This document shows positions 52,910 through 61,270 of a DNA stretch of 64,000 nt, piece by piece; the stretch's first letter is position 1; every line of letters begins with the position of its first letter. Made by a program: the position numbers and the translations under genes. Source of the DNA: Williamsia soli (GTDB lineage Bacteria; Actinomycetota; Actinomycetes; Mycobacteriales; Mycobacteriaceae); assembly GCF_017377795.1 (NCBI RefSeq), contig NZ_JAFRDR010000003.1, forward strand, positions 186,001 to 250,000. The letters run 5' to 3'. The notes beneath the pieces are model-generated. The model searched no databases and had not been told where the DNA came from. It saw nothing but the letters and a program-made list of their open reading frames with translations.

Positions 52910-53521
52910 ATGGAGGTCCACCAGGAAGCGCCGCCGCGGAAGTCACGTGCTGACGCGGAACGCAACCGAGTACACATTTTGGACGTCGCAGAGGAATTCT
53001 TCTCAGAACACGGCGTGAGCGGCGCCATGCAGGACATCGCCAAACGGGCCGGTCTCGGGCCGGGCACGCTCTACCGGCACTTCCCGACACGGGAGTCGCT
53101 CCTGGCAGCGCTCATGCAAGCCCGTTGGGAGGAATTGGACGCCCGCCGGGCCGAGATCGAGACCGAGCCCGTCGATCCCCTCGCAGCACTCGAGTTGTGG
53201 TTGACCGCGTTGGGTGACTACGTCACGGTCTTCGACGGCCTCCCCGGCCCTATCCGGGAAGCACTGAGGGAGACCACCTCACCTCTGGCGATCACCTGTG
53301 AACTGCTCGTCGAGATCACAGGGCAGTTTCTCACTGCCGCCCAGACGGCCGGATACGCCCGTCCATGGGTGCGCGATCGGGATCTCGTGCTCACCGTGCT
53401 CGCTTCCAAGTGGGTCAGTGATGCACAGCTGGCGGACGAAGGGTCCGCAGACTCCCTGCGCGCCATCATGGGAGAGGGTTGGCATATGCCGCCCGCAGGT
53501 CCGAGTCCTTCACGCACGTAG
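52910..53521 (+). CDS. TetR-family regulator beside MFS exporter
   Basis: A 203-residue TetR regulator. The helix-turn-helix is at about 18-60 (VHILDVAEEFFSEHGVSGAMQDIAKRAGLGPGTLYRHFPTRESLL). A helical ligand domain follows with WLTALGDYVTVFDGLPGPIREAL. AAGAGGAGG stands 5 bases before the ATG. The next gene on this strand is a DHA2-type exporter whose promoter holds several repeated half-sites, so this is a typical regulator/exporter pair. Confidence 0.87.
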   Translation: MEVHQEAPPRKSRADAERNRVHILDVAEEFFSEHGVSGAMQDIAKRAGLGPGTLYRHFPTRESLLAALMQARWEELDARRAEIETEPVDPLAALELWLTALGDYVTVFDGLPGPIREALRETTSPLAITCELLVEITGQFLTAAQTAGYARPWVRDRDLVLTVLASKWVSDAQLADEGSADSLRAIMGEGWHMPPAGPSPSRT

Positions 53522-53662
53522 CGCCGGCCGCCGCCAAACGGCGACCCCCGGACGCCCCGATGAGCTGATTCGCCGCTGTTTGACCAGCGATTAGCCCTAC
53601 CATCCGTATCCGGTTGACTACAAGCACCTTCCGTGGCCTCGGTCACGTACGCTCGTCGACCG

Positions 53663-53719
53663 TTGACAAGCGGACACTGCATCCGTATCGTTCGATCAGT
53701 AACGGATGATGCATCCGTT
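53663..53719 (+). promoter_or_regulatory. MFS promoter with repeated CATCCGT half-sites
   Basis: TTGACA (53663-53668), 17-bp spacer, TATCGT (53686-53691). CATCCGT occurs at 53601-53607, overlapping the -10 at 53680-53686, and again at 53712-53718. AACGGATG at 53701-53708 with CATCCGTT at 53712-53719 gives an inverted repeat with 8-bp arms. The MFS gene begins 192 bp downstream. The remaining sequence of 53522-53910 shows no gene. Confidence 0.7.
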
Positions 53720-53910
53720 TACTATCGGTTCATCGAAGCACCGAACCTCAGGCCTCATGGTCCAGTGAGGCCCGGCGGCCCTCTGCCTCTTGTTTCCGCG
53801 CGCATGTCGGAAAGCCCCAACGCCGGGCCGGACTCGAGACGGTCCGCTCCGGCCAGGGCTTGGCAGCAAACTTAATCTTTCCCACGCCTCACGAGAGGGC
53901 GAGTACGAAC

Positions 53911-55476
53911 ATGACCACTCAAGCAGAACCTGACGTCGCTGCTGCGGCACCGACGACGCACTCCAGCGACCGGCTCCCACCTGGCGTTGCCCTGGTCATC
54001 GGGGTCCTCATGGTCTCGACGTTCATCGTCTTCCTCAACGAGATGCTCCTGGGCGTCGCTCTGCCCACGCTGATCACGGACTTCGGGGTCAGCCCGAGTA
54101 CCGGACAGTGGGTCACCACCGGCTACCTGCTGACCTTGGCGGTGTTGATCCCTGCCAGCGGTTTTGTGATGCGGCGGTTCCACATGCGAACAGTCTTCCT
54201 GGTCGCCATGTCGCTGTTCATCGTCGGAACAACGCTCGCCGCAATCGCGCCGACGTTCGGCGTCCTGGTGGCCGGCAGGGTCATTCAGGCCTCCGGTACC
54301 GCGGTCTTCCTGCCCCTGCTGATGACCACCACGATGCGCTTGGTCCCAGAAGGTCGCCGCGGCCAGATGATGGCGATCACGACGGCCGTCCCGGCCGTGG
54401 CGCCGGCTGTCGGGCCCGCGCTGTCGGGTGTCGTTCTGTCCGTGCTCAGCTGGCGGTGGCTGTTCATCCTGATGCTGCCGATCGCGATCGCCGCGCTGGC
54501 GCTGGGCGCGTGGAAGCTGCGTAACACCACCACCCCTGAGCCCGTAGCCCTGGATGTGCCTTCACTGCTGCTGTCCGCGATCGGGTTCGGCGGTCTTGTC
54601 TACGGACTGTCCCTTATCGGCGAAGCATCGTCCGGACACACCCCGATCTCCCCGTACATTCCGATCGCGGTGGGCCTGGCCGGCCTGGCAGCCTTCGTCC
54701 TCCGCCAGATCCCCCTGCAGCGTCGCGACAGCGCATTCCTCGACATGAGGATCTTCCTCCGCAAGTCGTTCACCCTGCCGATCCTCATGATGGTGTTCGT
54801 AGCAGGCAACGGGATCGGCCTACTGGTCGTGGTCCCACTGGTGCTCACCAACGTCGCCGGCCTGAGCACTCTGCAGCTAGGCCTCTTCCTCATCCCGGGC
54901 GGTGCGGCGATCTCGATCGTGGCCGCCTTGAGTGGCCGGGTATACGACCGCTTCGGCCCGCGCCCACTGGTGATTCCTGCTGCCATTGTCTGGCTGGCGG
55001 TCCTGTGGTTCCTCAGCCAGGTAGACGAGAACACGAGCGTGGTCGCTCTGATCCTCGCGTGGCTGGTGTTCACCAGCGCAATGGCCGCCATGTGGGCACC
55101 GCTCACCACGAGTGCCATGGGTGCCCTGACAACCGAGCTCTACTCGCACGGCGCCTCGGCGTTCGCCACCGTCCAGCAGCTCGCCGGCGCCGCTTTCGGT
55201 GCGGTGTTCATCTCGGCCTACACCATCGGTTCCGGCGCCAAGGACGCCGGCGTGCTGAGCATGGGCCAGGCCGAATCCGCCGCACACGCAGCCTTTCTCA
55301 CCGCATGGGTCATCGGCTTGATCGTGTTGGTGGGCGCCTTCTTCATCCGCCGCACCCCGAGTCCGGCCACCGACGAGGCAGCCACCGACACGACGTCCGC
55401 TGCGCCGGGCGCCGACGAAGCGGTTGAGCGCGTGTCAAATGTCGAGCATGCAGCCTGCGAGGCGGGGGCGCGATGA
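53911..55476 (+). CDS. MFS drug/proton antiporter, DHA2 (EmrB/QacA) family
   Basis: A 521-residue membrane exporter with about 14 transmembrane segments. VFLNEMLLGVALPTLITDFG begins the first part. The DHA motif WVTTGYLLTLAVLIPASGFV and GRVIQASGTAVFLPLLMTTT, then PAVAPAVGPALSGVV (antiporter motif C region), are visible. Motif A is partly recognisable (GRRGQMMAI). The C-terminus is a soluble tail rich in Ala/Glu/Asp. Substrates are probably hydrophobic toxic compounds. ATG at 53911; an in-frame earlier ATG exists but adds an unlikely segment. Confidence 0.88.
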   Translation: MTTQAEPDVAAAAPTTHSSDRLPPGVALVIGVLMVSTFIVFLNEMLLGVALPTLITDFGVSPSTGQWVTTGYLLTLAVLIPASGFVMRRFHMRTVFLVAMSLFIVGTTLAAIAPTFGVLVAGRVIQASGTAVFLPLLMTTTMRLVPEGRRGQMMAITTAVPAVAPAVGPALSGVVLSVLSWRWLFILMLPIAIAALALGAWKLRNTTTPEPVALDVPSLLLSAIGFGGLVYGLSLIGEASSGHTPISPYIPIAVGLAGLAAFVLRQIPLQRRDSAFLDMRIFLRKSFTLPILMMVFVAGNGIGLLVVVPLVLTNVAGLSTLQLGLFLIPGGAAISIVAALSGRVYDRFGPRPLVIPAAIVWLAVLWFLSQVDENTSVVALILAWLVFTSAMAAMWAPLTTSAMGALTTELYSHGASAFATVQQLAGAAFGAVFISAYTIGSGAKDAGVLSMGQAESAAHAAFLTAWVIGLIVLVGAFFIRRTPSPATDEAATDTTSAAPGADEAVERVSNVEHAACEAGAR

Positions 55477-55622
55477 CAACGACTGCGATCTGAGCCGAGG
55501 TCGACCGTGGACACCACAAACACGCACGGGTTCGCTTCACAGTTCGGTTTCGACCCGACCACTCCCTGACGCGCCAACCTGACATTCGCGTGCGTCAACT
55601 TCCACGGAAGAAGGTAGCGATA

Positions 55623-56521
55623 ATGACGAATAAGGCCGGGAACATTACGTTTCCGTCGAAAATCGGCGTGTTCTGGAACAGCGAACCCTGGCCGATTCGT
55701 GACTCGCAGAGCATGGCACGCGAGATCGAATCCTTGGGATACGGATCGTTGTTCATGCCGGAAGGTAGCGGCAAAGACGTGCTGGTCGAATCGGCAGCCT
55801 TCCTGAGCGCCACCGATCGCCTGGTCGTCGGAACCGGTATCGCCAACGTCCATGTGCGGGTGCCGTCGGCGGCGGAATCTGGCGCACGAATGCTCACCGC
55901 TCTGTATCCGGGGCGTTTCGTCCTTGGCCTGGGTGTCAGTCACGCCCCTTCGTCGAAGGCTCACTCGGCAAGGCCTACAGCAAACCCTTGTCGATGATGC
56001 GCACGTATCTGGACCGAATGAACTCGGTGCCGGCCGAACTCGAGGCAGGCTCGCGTCCAACCCGCCTGCTGGCTGCGTTGGGACCCAAAATGATTGAACT
56101 CTCCGGGGAGCTCGCCGACGGCGCACACCCATATCTGGTGCTACCAGAACACACGCGACGCACCCGCGCAGTGCTCGGTGACGAACCGTGGATCGTCACC
56201 GAACAAGCGGTCGCCATCGGAGGCAGCGCCGAGGAGCAACTGCATCGCGGGCACACGCACCTGAATACCTATTCGCGAATGGACAATTATCGAAAATCCT
56301 GGCTGCGGCAGGGGTTCGATGAGACCGACTTCGAGGGCGGAGGGTCCGAACGGCTCGTTCGCGCCCTGGTCGGTATGGGATCAGCCGACGACGCCGCCGC
56401 CTCGGTGACCGCGCATCTCGATGCCGGAGCGGACCACGTTGTCGTGCAGGTTGCCGTCGATTCGCCGACCGACGACCCGCTGCCTGATTTGCGGGCACTC
56501 GCAGCGGCATTGCGACTCTGA
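55623..56521 (+). pseudogene. LLM-class F420-dependent oxidoreductase, single-base frameshift
   Basis: A luciferase-like monooxygenase gene read in two frames. Frame 1 runs from ATG 55623 (MTNKAGNITFPSKIGVFWNS) through ALYPGRFVLGLGVSHAP. After about 55945-55950 the family pattern continues only in another frame as FVEGSLGKAYSKPLSMMRTY to the stop at 56521. One base is missing in or near CGCCCCTTCG. The rest, with ERLVRALVGMGSADDA and AGADHVVVQV, is intact. Total length 899 bases is one less than a multiple of three. It may be a recent mutation or a sequencing error. Confidence 0.85.
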
Positions 56522-56619
56522 TGCGCGTCGGGGTTGTCGTCCCACAGACCGAACTCGGCGGTGACCCTGGCGCCGTTCGCCTAGAGTCACCGACTCAAAC
56601 AGCAGGCGCTCGCTTTTAG
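56521..56619 (+). pseudogene. 5' remnant of a second LLM-class oxidoreductase
   Basis: The ATG overlaps the previous stop (TGATG). The first 20 codons read MRVGVVVPQTELGGDPGAVR, the N-terminus of F420-dependent LLM enzymes. Similarity ends at about 56580 and a stop follows at 56617-56619. So only the first strand of the barrel remains; the rest was deleted or replaced. The sequence from here to 56706 contains small inverted repeats (AGTCC/GGACT, GGTT/AACC) but no gene. Confidence 0.72.
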
Positions 56620-56706
56620 TCCCTTGGTTCCAACCGCGACTAGGACTTTTATTTAGGTCTGACAAAGTAGGCCCGAGACCTCGATGTGTGTTGACGCGTA
56701 CGTCGC

Positions 56707-58149
56707 TTAGAGCGCTTTGAGTTCTTCGATGACCAGGCCGACGGATTTTTTGGCGTCGCCGAAGAGCATCGAGGTTCCTGGTGCGGTGAACAGTGGGTTG
56801 TCGATGCCGGCGTACCCGGAGGCCATGCCGCGTTTGAGGACGATGACCGAGCGGGACTGGTCGACGTTCAAGATCGGCATCCCATGAATCGGGGACGACG
56901 GATCGTTGCGGGCGGCGGGGTTGGTGACGTCGTTGGCCCCGATGACCAGGGTGACATCGGTGCGGGAGAACTCACCGTTGATGTCGTCCATCTCCTTCAT
57001 CGCGTCGTACTCCACATCAGCTTCGGCGAGAAGGACGTTCATGTGTCCGGGCATCCGGCCGGCAACGGGGTGGATGGCGTACTTCACCTCCACACCCTTC
57101 TCCTCCAGAATGCTCGCCATGTCCTTGACCGCGTGCTGGGCCTGGGCAACCGCGAGCCCGTACCCGGGAACCACGATCACCTGCGAGGCGTACGCCATCT
57201 GAATCGCCGCATCGGCCGCCGAGGTGGCCTTGACCGTCCCCTGCTCGCCGGCAGGACCGGCTGCAGCCGCGCCGCCGCCGCCACCGAAGGACCCGAACAC
57301 GATCGCCGGGATGGACCGGTTCATCGCCGTAGCCATCAGGTTCGTCAAAATGCTGCCCGAGGCGCCGACGATCATGCCGGCCACGATCATCGCCGTGTTG
57401 TTCAGCGCCAAACCTGCGGCCGCAGCCGACAAACCGGTCAATGCGTTGAGCAGTGAGATGACCACAGGCATGTCGGCGCCGCCGATCGGCAGGACCACGA
57501 ACAACCCCATGACCGCGGCGGCGACGAGTACCAGCACGATCCACCACTGGCTCGAGCCTTCACCCGGGGTGGCGTTGACCCCGATGAACACACACGCCGC
57601 CAGCGCGATGATCAGCAGGACGATGTTGGCGAGCTGGAAGATCTTGGCGTTCTTCACGAACGCCTTCTCGACATTCTTGTTCAGCAACTCCTGCAGTTTC
57701 AGGAACGCGATCAGCGACCCCCAGAACGACACCGAACCGATGATCGCCGCGAACAGCGACCCGATCACGATGTGAACGGTCGGGGACTCACCGTGCTTGA
57801 ACTCCGAAAAACCTGCCGTCTCGATGAATTCGGACCACGCGATCAACGCCACCGTGCCGCCACCGACACCGTTGAACAACGCCACCAACTGCGGCATCGC
57901 CGTCATCTTCGTCCGCTTGGCCGGTGGCACACCCAAGATCACACCGATCGCCAACCCAGCCACGATCAAAATCCAGTTGATGGCATAGGTGTCGCGGATC
58001 TCGATCAACGTCGCGATCACGGCGATACCCATACCGGTCGCGGCGATCCAGTTGCCACGCACCGCGGTCTTCGGACCAGTCAGCCCCGACAAACCGAGGA
58101 TGAACATCGAAAACGCAACAATATAAAGAATATTGACCAGATTGTTCAC
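56707..58149 (-). CDS. pntB: Proton-translocating transhydrogenase, beta subunit
   Basis: A 480-residue subunit with about nine transmembrane helices (LYIVAFSMFILGLSGLTGP, NWILIVAGLAIGVILGVP and others). The C-terminal NADP(H)-binding domain III contains VIVVPGYGLAVAQAQHAVKD, HPVAGRMPGHMNVLLAEADV and VTLVIGANDVTNPAA. With PntA it couples hydride transfer from NADH to NADP+ to proton entry. ATGA overlap with pntAB (58146-58149). Confidence 0.95.
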   Translation of the reverse strand: MNNLVNILYIVAFSMFILGLSGLTGPKTAVRGNWIAATGMGIAVIATLIEIRDTYAINWILIVAGLAIGVILGVPPAKRTKMTAMPQLVALFNGVGGGTVALIAWSEFIETAGFSEFKHGESPTVHIVIGSLFAAIIGSVSFWGSLIAFLKLQELLNKNVEKAFVKNAKIFQLANIVLLIIALAACVFIGVNATPGEGSSQWWIVLVLVAAAVMGLFVVLPIGGADMPVVISLLNALTGLSAAAAGLALNNTAMIVAGMIVGASGSILTNLMATAMNRSIPAIVFGSFGGGGGAAAAGPAGEQGTVKATSAADAAIQMAYASQVIVVPGYGLAVAQAQHAVKDMASILEEKGVEVKYAIHPVAGRMPGHMNVLLAEADVEYDAMKEMDDINGEFSRTDVTLVIGANDVTNPAARNDPSSPIHGMPILNVDQSRSVIVLKRGMASGYAGIDNPLFTAPGTSMLFGDAKKSVGLVIEELKAL

Positions 58150-58475
58150 TTGTCAGCTCCCTGCTCCGGCGCCGCCACAGGGGCCTTCTTGCTCTTGAAC
58201 ATGCCCAACATCCGGTCGGTCACCAAGAACCCACCCACCACATTCAGGGTTCCGAAGATCAACGCGACGAACGCGATGATCCGCACACCCCACGGCGCAT
58301 CATCAGGCAACCGGCCCAACACGATCAACGCACCGAGCACCACGATCCCGTGAATGGCGTTCGTCCCCGACATCAACGGCGTGTGCAAGGTGTTGGGCAC
58401 CTTGGAAATGACGGCGAAGCCGACAAAGCCCGCCAACACCAGGATCGCGATATTCGCGAGTAAACCCGTATACAT
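58146..58475 (-). CDS. pntAB: Proton-translocating transhydrogenase, alpha-2 (membrane) subunit
   Basis: A 109-residue membrane subunit with three helices (LLANIAILVLAGFVGFAVI, MSGTNAIHGIVVLGALIV and a third). KVPNTLHTPLMSGTNAIHG is the family core. ATG at 58475 gives MYTGLLANIAIL, like the mycobacterial N-terminus; a GTG at 58484 would overlap pntAA by 8 bp. Middle gene of the operon. Confidence 0.92.
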   Translation of the reverse strand: MYTGLLANIAILVLAGFVGFAVISKVPNTLHTPLMSGTNAIHGIVVLGALIVLGRLPDDAPWGVRIIAFVALIFGTLNVVGGFLVTDRMLGMFKSKKAPVAAPEQGADK

Positions 58476-58476
58476 C

Positions 58477-59604
58477 TCAGGCACCTGCCTTCTCGGTTTC
58501 GCGCGTCACACACGCCGCGGCCAATACCTCGTCAGAAAAGTCCGGCGCGAAATTGCCGTCATCATCGAGCGCGAGTTCGATCAGCGCCACAATGTTCTTC
58601 GCATACAGCTCCGAAGCGTGCTCCGGCATACCCGCGGGCAGATTCAGCGGGCTGCAGATCAGCACGTCGTGCTTGATCACATTCTCACCGGGCTCGGTCA
58701 GCTCACAGTTGCCGCCGGTCTCACCAGCCAGATCCACCACCACACTGCCCGGCTTCATACCTTCGACCGCGGCCGCGGTCACCAGACGCGGCGCCGGACG
58801 ACCCGGCACCAACGCGGTCGTGATCACCACATCGAAACTCTTGATCGCATCCTCGAGGGCCTGCTGCTGCTTCGCGCGCTCCTCCTCGGTCAACTCACGG
58901 GCATACCCGCCTTCACCGGCCGCGTCGATCCCCAGATCGAGCCACTGCCCGCCCACGGACTTGACCTGCTCGGCCACCTCCGGGCGCACGTCGTACCCCG
59001 TGGTGCGGGCACCGAGCCGCTTGGCCGTGGCCAGCGCCTGCAAACCCGCCACACCCACACCCAGGACCAGCACCGTCGCCGGCTTCACCGTCCCGGCGGC
59101 GGTGGTCAGCATCGGGAAAAAGCGCGTCGACTTCTCCGCCGCCAAGATCACCGCCTTGTAGCCCGAGACGTTGCCCTGCGAGGACAACGCGTCCATCGAC
59201 TGGGCACGCGAGATCCTCGGGATGGCCTCGACCGCGAAGGCCTGCACACTGGCAGCCTTCAACGCACCGATCTGATTCTCCGCATTGCGCGGAGCCAAGA
59301 ACCCGATCAGCGACGAACCCGACGACAACTTCCCGATCTCGGCATCAGTCGGGGCATCGACCTTCACCACCACATCAGCCGACCACCCATCACCGATCGA
59401 CGCACCAGCATCGACATACAACTGATCCGGAATCAACGCGGCCACACCCGCACCCGACTCCACCACCACCGCAACACCCTTAGACACCAACGTCGCCACC
59501 ACCTTCGGCACCAACGCCACCCGATTCTCCCCAGCCGTCGTCTCACGCACGACACCCACACGAGCGGACGTCCGTACGGCACGACTGTCAGCCGTCTCGG
59601 CCAT
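58477..59604 (-). CDS. pntAA: Proton-translocating transhydrogenase, alpha-1 (NAD-binding) subunit
   Basis: A 375-residue soluble NAD(H)-binding subunit. RVGVVRETTAGENRVALVP opens it, followed by LVLGVGVAGLQALATAKRLGARTTGYDVRPE (nucleotide fold) and VVDLAGETGGNCELTEPG. Split alpha subunits (PntAA, PntAB) are normal in actinobacteria. GGGAG precedes the ATG at 59604. Operon pntAA-pntAB-pntB. Confidence 0.94.
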   Translation of the reverse strand: MAETADSRAVRTSARVGVVRETTAGENRVALVPKVVATLVSKGVAVVVESGAGVAALIPDQLYVDAGASIGDGWSADVVVKVDAPTDAEIGKLSSGSSLIGFLAPRNAENQIGALKAASVQAFAVEAIPRISRAQSMDALSSQGNVSGYKAVILAAEKSTRFFPMLTTAAGTVKPATVLVLGVGVAGLQALATAKRLGARTTGYDVRPEVAEQVKSVGGQWLDLGIDAAGEGGYARELTEEERAKQQQALEDAIKSFDVVITTALVPGRPAPRLVTAAAVEGMKPGSVVVDLAGETGGNCELTEPGENVIKHDVLICSPLNLPAGMPEHASELYAKNIVALIELALDDDGNFAPDFSDEVLAAACVTRETEKAGA

Positions 59605-59677
59605 GGTCAAACTCCCACTTTCACTATGAAGGTCACGAATACAGCCACGCCTGGACCGGCCGCATCAAGGTCAGATG

Positions 59678-59783
59678 TCACCGGTGTAGTCAGCGACCGG
59701 GAATAGCGCCGCCCCGTGTGACGTCGTGGGAAATGTCCATCGATCGGCGACCTCGTACTCGCGCATCAGGTGCGCCGTGGTCC
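59678..59783 (-). pseudogene. Decayed fragment of a nitroreductase gene
   Basis: 106 bases match 62374-62479, the 3' part of the intact nitroreductase gene, over most positions but with two one-base indels. Minus-strand translation in pieces gives TTAHLMREYEVAD and GAALFPVADYTGD, against TTAHLMREREVAD and AALFPVAYYTGD in the intact protein. No start or complete frame remains. Confidence 0.82.
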
Positions 59784-60019
59784 GAACCTACCCAATACGA
59801 TCAGCATTGCACATCCATTAGTCAGACAATAGTCGAGACCGGCTCCGCAGGCGTGGGGCGTGTGAGCGGCGTGGGAGCCTTCTCACGACACATAGTGCTG
59901 CCCTAGTGCCCTAGTGCCCTAGCGCCGTGTTTGATGATCAAGAGATTGCTCGGCGACGTTCGAGGCGGTCGTCGTGCATGAGTTCGGAGCGTAGATGCCT
60001 ATCATCTACCCTGACTTGT
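59784..60019. other. Intergenic region with short repeats
   Basis: No gene seen. It contains one GntR-like motif (59819-59829), three direct copies of an 8-bp unit GCCCTAGT/C at 59900-59923, and uncharacterised sequence up to the SDR stop. Confidence 0.5.
59819..59829. promoter_or_regulatory. GntR-like motif, copy A
   Basis: TAGTCAGACAA (reverse TTGTCTGACTA), fitting TnGTnnnACnA, the consensus of FadR/VanR-type GntR regulators. It lies upstream of the decayed nitroreductase fragment in the minus direction. Confidence 0.5.
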
Positions 60020-60889
60020 CTATTCAGCTCCGACCTGATCAGGATCTTGCATCCGACTCGGGCGCCAACCCAACGAACTGACAAGCTCAAGATGTTGGCT
60101 GAGATCATCATCGATTGCCTCCCGAATATCGGAGGCACTCCATTCATCTCTCTTCAATATTGGCTCTTTTATTCGCGGATGTTGCAGTAGTCCGAGCTCG
60201 GTCGACGTGAAACGGAAGACTTGTCCGCTGATTCCCTCAGAACGATCGCTCACCAAGTAAGTGACGAGAGGTGCGATAAGCGCCGGATCGGGAGGGTTCG
60301 GAGCCAAAGTGGGTGTGAGAAGCGACATGTGCGTCCGAGCGAAGGGAGCAATGGCGTTCACCCGAATATCATGACCATCGCCGTCGAGAGCCCAACTGTA
60401 CGTCAACGACGAGATCGCTCCCTTTGATGCGGCATATGCTGAGTACTGCGGCATACCGCCACCTCCGTCGGAGGAGACATTCACGATAACGCCGCCTCCG
60501 TGGTTTTTCATATGCGCGCCGACCGCGCGGCCTACGTACATGGTGCCCAGCACATTCACCTCCACGAGTGCGCGCATGGCTTCCGGGTCGTCCTCCCAGA
60601 AATACGCTTCGTGTATGAGGCCTGCATTGTTGACAACGGCATCGAGTTTGCCGAACCGGGATACAAGCGTCGCAACAACTTCGCGACAGAAGTCGTACTC
60701 GACAATGGATCCAACCATCGCCGCAGCCTGTCCACCACTTACGTTGATTCGTTCAGCTACAGCAGTAACTGCCGACCCTACGTCGACCAAGAAAACCTCG
60801 GCGCCTTCCTTCGCCAGTTCGATCGCAAAGGCCTCGCCCAGTCCGCGTGCCGCGCCGGTGATAAGGACCGTTTTTCCTGTCAGCTCCAT
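60020..60889 (-). CDS. Short-chain dehydrogenase/reductase
   Basis: A 289-residue classical SDR: LTGKTVLITGAARGLGEAFAIEL (cofactor motif), VVNNAGLIHEAY, INVSS-type VNVSSDGGGGMPQYSAYAASKGA with the active-site YAASK. The C-terminal stretch past 245 (ELGLLQHPRIKEPILKRDEW) is an extension seen in SDRs of steroid and lipid catabolism; the substrate is not clear. AAGGAAC lies 8 bases before the ATG at 60889, so this was preferred to an ATG 45 bases earlier. Divergent from the TauD-like gene. Confidence 0.85.
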   Translation of the reverse strand: MELTGKTVLITGAARGLGEAFAIELAKEGAEVFLVDVGSAVTAVAERINVSGGQAAAMVGSIVEYDFCREVVATLVSRFGKLDAVVNNAGLIHEAYFWEDDPEAMRALVEVNVLGTMYVGRAVGAHMKNHGGGVIVNVSSDGGGGMPQYSAYAASKGAISSLTYSWALDGDGHDIRVNAIAPFARTHMSLLTPTLAPNPPDPALIAPLVTYLVSDRSEGISGQVFRFTSTELGLLQHPRIKEPILKRDEWSASDIREAIDDDLSQHLELVSSLGWRPSRMQDPDQVGAE

Positions 60890-61141
60890 GGCCAGTTCCT
60901 TCGAGTGAGAAGTGATGTCTGCTGTCTTCGCCATACGGCGAAAGTGACGTACCGAGGCAGTGAGTGCAGGCGCCCCGCTTGGGGCCCCGCTATGTGACGA
61001 AGGTAACCCATGAAATGGGGCCTCGCAATGTCAGGCAATTGACACCACCCGTGGGTTCGCGCCCTGCTCACTTGCCATAGCCATCCCCAACAAGTGGAGC
61101 TGCGACCCCCCGCCCGCGTGCCCACCTGTGCAAATGTCGCA

Positions 61142-61152
61142 ATGTCTGACTG
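61142..61152. promoter_or_regulatory. GntR-like motif, copy C
   Basis: ATGTCTGACTG, matching the core TGTCTGACT of copies A and B with changed end bases. It directly abuts the -35 of the TauD promoter. Confidence 0.45.
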
Positions 61153-61181
61153 TTGTAAATTCTGACATCGGCTTGTAGATT
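61153..61181 (+). promoter_or_regulatory. Promoter of the TauD-like gene
   Basis: TTGTAA (61153-61158), 17-bp spacer, TAGATT (61176-61181); the ATG of the dioxygenase gene is 90 bp downstream. Confidence 0.55.
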
Positions 61182-61270
61182 GTGATCTCGTTCACAGTTT
61201 GAGTCGTCGAGATACTCGCCCGACGGCCGCGTGACCAAAGGCAGCTGCACCCAAACCAAGGAGTAAAGCA

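Larger units (their letters stand above)
60890..61270. other. Divergent intergenic region, 381 bp
   Basis: Between the SDR and TauD-like genes. It holds the GntR-like motif C (61142-61152) and a promoter (61153-61181). I see no gene. Confidence 0.5.

Noticed and set aside
55477-55622. Small 20-codon frame MDTTNTHGFASQFGFDPTTP before the LLM pseudogene
   Set aside because: Too short, without ribosome binding site or family match.
59930-60019. Possible transposase remnant downstream of the SDR gene
   Set aside because: The translated pieces (SELNRQVRVDDRHLRSEL) suggest no specific transposase, and no inverted ends or target duplication are visible.
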